Shown in pieces: positions 57,981 through 64,000 of a stretch of DNA of 64,000 nucleotides. The stretch is from Lactifluus volemus. Its lineage: Eukaryota; Basidiomycota; Agaricomycetes; Russulales; Russulaceae. The number at the start of each line of letters is the position of its first letter. Positions within the stretch are counted from its first letter, which is position 1. The stretch is taken from positions 248,001 to 312,000 of the forward strand of contig WTXI01000026.1 of assembly GCA_022376515.1 (NCBI GenBank), given 5' to 3'. Position numbers and translations under genes: made by a program. The notes beneath the pieces are model-generated. The model was not told where the DNA came from. It searched no databases and saw only the letters and a program-made list of their open reading frames with translations.

Positions 57981-60452
57981 AGGCTGAGAGTAATGGCATC
58001 GTGACGATGTGGTAACTGTAACTCGAGCGTAGGAGTTTGAGCAATAGTACTGTATATACCCGGCCGTGGGAGACCTTCAATAGCTGACTCGGAACTAGAT
58101 TGAAGGCTTCAATCTAGTTCCGAGGTCAGATCATCGTCAAGGTACTATCGCGGGCCACAGTGCGACTTTTAGACCATCCAAGGTTTTCCGATCCTTCATC
58201 TTCGTCATCTACTCAGTAACAAAAGTTCTGACTCGGACTCGGGAATAAAAAAACTCTTTTTGGCCAGAACTGCCACATGATTCCAGGTTCGTTGTATTTC
58301 ACGGAACAAGACTTGGGCTGGAACTACCCAAGTCTGAAAAAGGTGTATATTATTTCTTGCATCCATCTTATGCGACGATCGAGCATCCAGCTCACATTAA
58401 TGACAAGAGACTCGATCGAATACCACTGGCAACGTCATAGTATTGCCCAGATGGGCTACGGAAGTAGTCGAATCTTACAGGATATCTCGACGTTCCTTGA
58501 ATTGTAGCCGCATCCCACCTTATGAGTCAATTTATGAATAAACAAAAGATTGAGTAAACAATACAACAATGTGAAACGAGGGCGCCCGTCTGAGCTGAAT
58601 CCATACCGATGAAAAAAGTTGCATGTCAAGTCCGACTGTCTGAAACAGGACCAGGACAGCTCGGACTCATTCTCCACATAATCCACAATATTGTACTTCG
58701 GCTACCGTCGAATAATTGCAGGGCACAACCAAACTGTTCAAAACCTGAGGAACAGGACTTGTCGCCTGTACGAAGTTTTGAGATGATACAACGATCTTGG
58801 GATGAAAACTTACACAAAAAATTGCTAACACCGACGCTAGATCTACCGCAATGATCGCTTCGTACTCTTTTTAAGTACACCTGTGTTCTCTGTGTATGGC
58901 GTATCGCGACTCGGGGTCGTTCGCGAAACGTGCCAAGGTAACATCGGAACGCAGAAACAACTTGAAAACGCCACTGTTACCACACTCACTGACAACCACC
59001 ATACTTTCCACCGCTTGCATTTTGATGTCCAACGCGTCAATAACACACCGCTCGCTGCCAAAGCTCTTGCTTTTGCAGCGAGTGGGAAAGATGTGGGTGT
59101 GTGTCAAGAGCAGATGGGAAAAGCGTGATGTCTGTAACGGTGGGTTTTGTGTACTAGTATGCCTTCCGAGGTTACCTTGGATGGCTAGCACCACATTGCA
59201 AAGGACGGCTCGTGCATATGATACGGGCGAAACAAGGTTGCTTATCTAGGTGCCGTCTCCATGAACAGAACGTGGCGATGCCAGAAAGCATCTGGATGTG
59301 CCAGTGGGATTCGCGCCGTGATCCGGCAACTCTTGACGCATACCTGGATCGTCTTGAATTGGAAGTCACCTAAGGCATGTCGTGAAAACATTATTATTGA
59401 CGACCTAAATAAGTCACCTTGCATTGTTACAGGAACAACGGGTGCCTATCATGCTGTAGGATCGATGACTTGGCAAATGCGAGCGGTGCCACCGCCAAAG
59501 ATTGCATAACTTCTACTACTTTGGGATGGTGTTGGCTGGTCGAGGGTAGTGAGAGAACCACCTTGCTGTAGCTCTGTTAATGTAGCATTCCAACCTTTGC
59601 GACATCACACCTAAACCGAACGCCAGGGAAGGTGATCAATGATGGCCCGACAATTGTTTCTATGACCGAGAAAATCTGGGTTTCAATCAGGTGCACGTTC
59701 AGTCGTAACTGACCTGTTGCCCATCCTCGTTGCCAATATTATCTCGTACCTGTACGGCACACCAAGTTCTCGAGAGGCTTCACAATGGCGGGAATATTGA
59801 GGTCTATGGAAGATCCCATTGACCAAGTGCGGAAGGTGGGCATTGACATAGGATAGGCGGCACCGGGGCTGAATCGGAGGTGGCAATGTAGAAACACGAT
59901 CCTGAGGTAAGGTCAAGATGGCAGAAAGAGGTGGAAACCGAAGTGTATCAGATGGTGCCCCAGGAACAACTTGTAGAGACAAAGGAGGTACAAGTAACCT
60001 TCTCTAGCAAGAACAAGAGTTGGCCAAATGTCACGGTATTTGATAGACAAGCTGGGGACTCAGGCTGGAAGGTGTGGGGTGCACCATCCTCTAAGGATTT
60101 CACCTCTTATATTGCCCCAACTTGAAGCTATCGGCTTGCAAACCCTACCTGTCGCATCGCCGTTGTACAATTGAAATAGTGGTCGTGTGACACTCCGAAC
60201 AGCTCCGAACCAGAATGCCTCACCAAGTCAAGCTTTCGGTGGCGTCGACTGGGAAGGATACAAGTGAAGATGGGTCTACACCACTTCAGCCAACTTTTGA
60301 AAATGTCAAATCCTGGATGTAGATATGTTGGTAGAAACTGGAGAGATGGATTCTTCCCTCGACGGCTACGCCATGTGGCTTCCGAGTCGCTGGTGAGTAC
60401 ATGATGAATCGAGTCCTGAGTATTCCGCAGTTCACCTATCCACCCAACCACC
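57981..60452. other. Region without a convincing gene
   Basis: About 2.4 kb. A plus-strand run at 59240-59510 has several alternative frames that read like fragments of one protein (DPATLDAYLDRLELEV, ENIIIDDLNKSP), suggesting a decayed gene. A 64-codon plus frame at 59931-60125 is unassigned. A palindrome lies at 58085-58128. Confidence 0.4.
58085..58128. repeat. 44-bp palindrome
   Basis: CTCGGAACTAGATTGAAG is followed at once by its reverse complement, with an outer TGA/TCA pair and a single extra G. A transcript would form a tight hairpin. It stands in gene-free sequence. Confidence 0.85.
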
Positions 60453-61956
60453 ATGTCACAGTGGATGGCTGCTACCTTCCTGGGCACCTCCTCTGGTGGT
60501 GGCCCAACAGAGTCTCGCAATTGCTCTTCTCTTGTCCTCGATGTCGTCGGAAACGGTTCCTTATGGAGTATCTCATTTCAACCCGTACCATAATTACAAT
60601 GTATTGATGGATCCCTTTGACGTACAGTGATAGACTGCGGCGAAGGAACCCTACGACAGTTTTTCCTCCAGCCCCAGAAGAATACAGGAAAGAATCTCAA
60701 AGTGAGTTCGGTAAACAAGATATTCGTGACCCACATGCACAGTGAGTCTGTCCCATGCACTACAGATTTCACCAATTTAACACTCTACAGCTGACCACGT
60801 CATGGGTCTTCCCACCCTTTTGCGCAGCCTCCTAGGCTTTCCCCATCCGCGCGATATATCTCCGCGTGGTACACCTGTGAGCACTTGTTTGCATATCGTG
60901 GGCGAAGGGATACCAATGATATCTCCTTTGTGCAGCCAAAGATCAACCTGTATGGCCCTGCAGGCCTCCGCACCTTTCTTCGCACCATACTCTCCTTAAC
61001 ACGCGTCAAAACGGCTGACCGCTACGCGGTTCACGAGCTCCTCACTCCATCAGATGCGCGCACGTCTTGCAACAATGAACTTTTGCACGGGAGCGAGGAG
61101 CCTGGGCAAGACCTGCTCTGCGACGAGGATGGATTTTGGCGCAACTTTGCCGAGGGAAAGAGTATGAGGGGTGCTGTGTGTGTGTGCGCTGGACCCCTTG
61201 TCCATCGAGGTCTCTGTCTCGCCCACTCTGAGCATCGTTTTTCCCAGCTGATCAATCGTAGACCCTTGCATTGGTTACATCATTCACGAGCCCGCATCCC
61301 TACGCGCGCCTCGCAAGCTGGCCATACTCGGGGACACATCTTCCGCCGCCCAGTTCACACCCTTGATTACCACAACTCCGGGACGCCTATCGCTCCTGGT
61401 TCACGAGGCCACCGAAGCGCATATGCCACATGACATAGACCCCGTCCTGGCAGCGCGTCGTCCGCCTGCACTGGTAGCGTCGATAGCACAAGAACGTGGT
61501 CACTCGATCCCTGCACAAGCAGGTGCGTGCGCAGGGAAATGGGGCGCCAAACAACTTGTCCTAAACCACATTGGCGTGAGGTGCGTTCCTTCTCTCCATA
61601 AACCGCGCAACTCGTCGTTATTTCATTGTCACCGTAACCCGACGTTCTTGATGCAATGTAGGTTCTCTGCTCCAACACCTGGCTCGCACTCCGGGAAGCG
61701 GGTTCTCATTGTGCGTGAAATTGAGCGACAGGCCAACGAGGCATGGCGTGCCGCCCCTTGCGAGGTTCCAGGCATACAGGCAAACACCGCAGAGGAATAC
61801 AAAGCCGTGGCGGCATACGACTTTTTGACAGTGCATATCCCGCTTGAAGTTATTAGTAATGACCAAGGTGGGAGTGGAGTTATCAACAACACACAGCCGA
61901 CGGGCAGTCACCCGCAGAAGCGAAAGTGGAAAGCCTATTCAAACGATACTCGTTGA
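60453..61956 (+). CDS. tRNase Z (ribonuclease Z, ELAC family)
   Basis: Zinc-dependent endonuclease that removes the 3' trailer from tRNA precursors. Six exons (60453-60567, 60628-60741, 60791-60876, 60936-61209, 61262-61580, 61662-61956) join in phase to 400 residues. The order of motifs is MAATFLGTSSGGGPTESRNC, MIDCGEGTLRQFF, the metal site THMHTDHVMGLPTLL (HxHxDH, completed across intron 2), NLYGPAGLRTFLR, CAGPLVHRDPCIGYII, KLAILGDT, LLVHEAT, ERGHSIP, KQLVLNHIGVRF. All are intact. The length fits the short form (ELAC1/Trz1-like); mitochondrial or nuclear location cannot be read from the N-terminus. Confidence 0.94.
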
Positions 61957-62700
61957 CTATCGTTCGGTCACATGCAGAATGACTGTTGACTGGGGAAGAC
62001 ACTTGGTGGACGCGTCTCGTTTCAGGACTCGTGTCTCTGGGACTGGCTCACATTACTCGAGATAAAATGGTTGCTGCAATGATTTTTTATACAGAATCAC
62101 TCGTATGATTATCATGTACATATAGAACCTGGGGGGGGGGGGGAGGTACACCACCTTCTAATCAACACTGCACAACTGATTTGACTCGCAGTGTACACCC
62201 ATTTCACATGGCGGCAATTCGCGTTACAAAGGCAGAGGTATTTTCTCACTCAGCAGCAACATTTTGGAGTTACACCATCTCTGCATCAGACATTGCACCG
62301 AGTGGACCAAAGTGAAGAGATGGACTAATAGCCATGATTTTCGAGACAACCACTAGCGTATAACAAAGCCGAGACGAGTAGACAAAGGGGAACTAAAGAG
62401 AGAAAAGCAGACGAAGGTACCTCTTGTAAAAATAGAGTTGGTACGCCCCGAAGAAGGAATGTGACAAGCATAGCGAACACACACTGTGCAAAAACTTCAA
62501 CATCTTCGTGATCGCCCGGAAACCTTACCAATCAGTCCTTTTATACTTAATGAAGGCTATAAATCAGTTTTACGCGTCACGGCGTAGGATACTTCACTAC
62601 CAACCCTCAACGACAATTCACTGTTTTCCGATTCCTACGCAGGCTGAATAAGCAAAGGTAAAAAGGCGAGAAACTTTCAGACAAACAGACATTTCAGGGG
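61957..62700. other. Intergenic with a possible minus-strand promoter
   Basis: A 13-base G run lies near 62133. On the minus strand, AGTATAAAAGGAC at 62538-62545 is a good TATA box about 40 bp before an ATG with a short hydrophobic start (MLKFLHSVCSLCLSH, about 62500). I could not resolve a complete small gene from it. Confidence 0.35.
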
Positions 62701-64000
62701 TCAACCACGAGCTACTTGCTTTGCGGACGAACTGGTACGACGCTTGGCCGCACCAGACTTTCTGCGTTGCAGAGTAAATACGCCACGCAGTCCCTCCTGC
62801 ACGCGTGCCATTCCGTCCAGTGTCATCTGGACAAAGCGGGCAAGTTCTTCATCTTCTTCGTCTTCGTCCACCTCGTCCCGGGATATGGTCCTGCCGACGC
62901 CGTTCGCCGGCATCGCAGAGGACAAGGGCTCGCTCTCGTCGACGGGCCCATGAGACGCGGTCGTGGCAGTATTGAGCAGGTTCTCGACCGCAGCGTCATC
63001 GTCAGGGGCATCCAACTCTGCCCCGTCGCTGTCTTCGTGCAAACTTGACGCGGATTCAGAATCGCGATGCGAGCCAACGGACGAGAGGGGACTACTGGCG
63101 CTGCTAGTACTCTCCACGAAAGCTGGCCCTGAGCGTCATGTATGAGGACACAAACTGCACATTCACAAATGCGCGAAAGTACGTACTGAGTGTCGGGCGA
63201 AACACGGCGGCTGATCGACTTGGACTCGAACCGCTGCTTTTCGGGTTTGGACCATTTCCCACTTTTGAAGACGTCCGGGGCTTGTGTAGGGCGCTTCTGG
63301 TGGTCTTTGCTTTTGCGGTGACATGAGGGCCTCCAGTGCCTTGCTTTGCTGCGGTACTCTTCATGCTCTCGTGATCACGCGAGAGTTTTGGGGTATTATT
63401 GTGCGAACAGTATCGCTTCTTGAAACGACATCTACCACAGCGTTCACCCGGCAAACCAGAGCAAGGCGTCTTATCCCTAGCACAGCTGGAACAAGGAGTG
63501 GGCATTTTGAGCTGGACACCGTTGATGTACATGAGCCAGCCAGTTTGGGTTGCACCGGCCTTGGCGTAAGGACCTGAGCGAACTAGAGGGGTAGGTTCTG
63601 ATGGGGATGGTGGCTGTTCATACGGGATACTCTTTGACCTTTTTGCGGGTGGGGCAGAGGCAGATTCACCTGGGGCGCCATTACTCTCAAAGCGAGCGTG
63701 CTTCCTGTTGACGGGTGGGGCGGAGAGTGGGCGAGGGTCTTGTTCGTCAGATTCCTGGTCAGAAAGAGGGGCCTCCTTTACTTTTCGGGGATTGCCACGC
63801 TTTCCGGACACCTCGAGCCACTTGGCGACGGCATCTGCGGGACCCATTTTGGCAATTTGAGGCGAGTTGTGCTCAATGTTAGAGATAATTTTGATGTTGG
63901 CCCATATAAAATCGGAACCGTTAAAGACGAGGTAGAACCTGCGCTGGGCATGATCCGAATTGAGGAAGGGGTGAGTACGAATCAGGGTGCGGTCGCCGAT
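62701..64000 (-). CDS. Nuclear-type protein with Zn2Cys6-like cluster (5' end outside window)
   Basis: The frame is open to the right edge, so the gene starts beyond 64000; the Met at 63847 is internal. The part beyond it begins IGDRTLIRTHPFLNSDHAQR. Two visible exons are joined by a GTACGT...CTCAG intron near 63190-63120. A long acidic and basic low-complexity region follows, then GWLMYINGVQLKM, then six cysteines spaced C-x2-C-x6-C-x6-C-x2-C-x6-C (63407-63493), which is the Zn(II)2Cys6 pattern. The C-terminus has an acidic helix (DEVDEDEEDEELARFV) and a basic tail (RRKSGAAKRR). Probably a DNA-binding or chromatin protein, unusual in having the cluster mid-protein. Confidence 0.75.

Noticed and set aside
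62125..62145. Run of 13 G as a G-quadruplex or telomeric element
   Set aside because: A single homopolymer without repeated G tracts; more likely a simple-sequence run of uncertain length.
1..64000. tRNA, rRNA or CRISPR loci
   Set aside because: No cloverleaf-compatible sequence with internal boxes, no rRNA-like segment and no regularly spaced short repeats were seen; a tRNAscan run would settle the first point.

Overview
This window is nuclear DNA from a filamentous basidiomycete, most likely an agaricomycete. Genes carry many introns of about 45-80 bp with GT-AG ends. The window holds a small expansion of DUF6535 membrane proteins, F-box proteins of the basidiomycete 'RDRVRR' type, and a complete group III (Nik1/Os-1-like) hybrid histidine kinase. 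A Ceratobasidiaceae/Rhizoctonia-like source is plausible from the protein families, but I cannot prove it without a search.

Layout. 1-9.5 kb: a DUF6535 gene (-) stands head-to-head with a coiled-coil gene (+). A 2.2-kb segment holding the coiled-coil gene is duplicated downstream, where the second copy is broken. Between the copies lies a 1-kb stretch with no CpG at all, containing a foldback repeat and a solo LTR. 10.4-15.7 kb: housekeeping genes and one secreted protein, namely a cysteine-containing small secreted protein, 5-formyltetrahydrofolate cyclo-ligase, and the nucleoporin Nup107/Nup84. 15.8-29.9 kb: a tandem array of DUF6535 genes (three intact, one decayed, several fragments), a truncated cullin-4-like pseudogene, and a gene disrupted by a small poly(A) retroposon with a 12-bp target duplication.

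30-34.3 kb: two recently duplicated intronless F-box genes that share their upstream regions. 35.6-41.1 kb: an Ost-alpha/TMEM184 (DUF300) membrane protein with an 8-nt microexon, a tiny 71-residue basic protein gene, an Atl1-type alkyltransferase-like protein (Trp in place of the reactive Cys), and an unrecognised 249-residue protein. 41.8-49.6 kb: a divergent paralogue of the coiled-coil gene, again beside a DUF6535 gene, then a truncated Crinkler/NTPase-like C-terminus and a third F-box gene with one frame break. 50.3-64 kb: the hybrid histidine kinase, a long region without a convincing gene, tRNase Z, and the 3' part of a nuclear protein with a Zn2Cys6-like cysteine pattern that runs off the right edge.

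The genes do not form a pathway; conserved single-copy genes are interspersed with fast-evolving family expansions. The best candidate for an undescribed functional unit is the repeated adjacency of a DUF6535 membrane protein with a coiled-coil protein whose intron phases are conserved between distant copies. Several genes are exactly one base short per affected exon. That looks like either consensus errors in the assembly or very recent decay, and it should be settled before any of them is called a pseudogene. No tRNA, rRNA or CRISPR array was seen.
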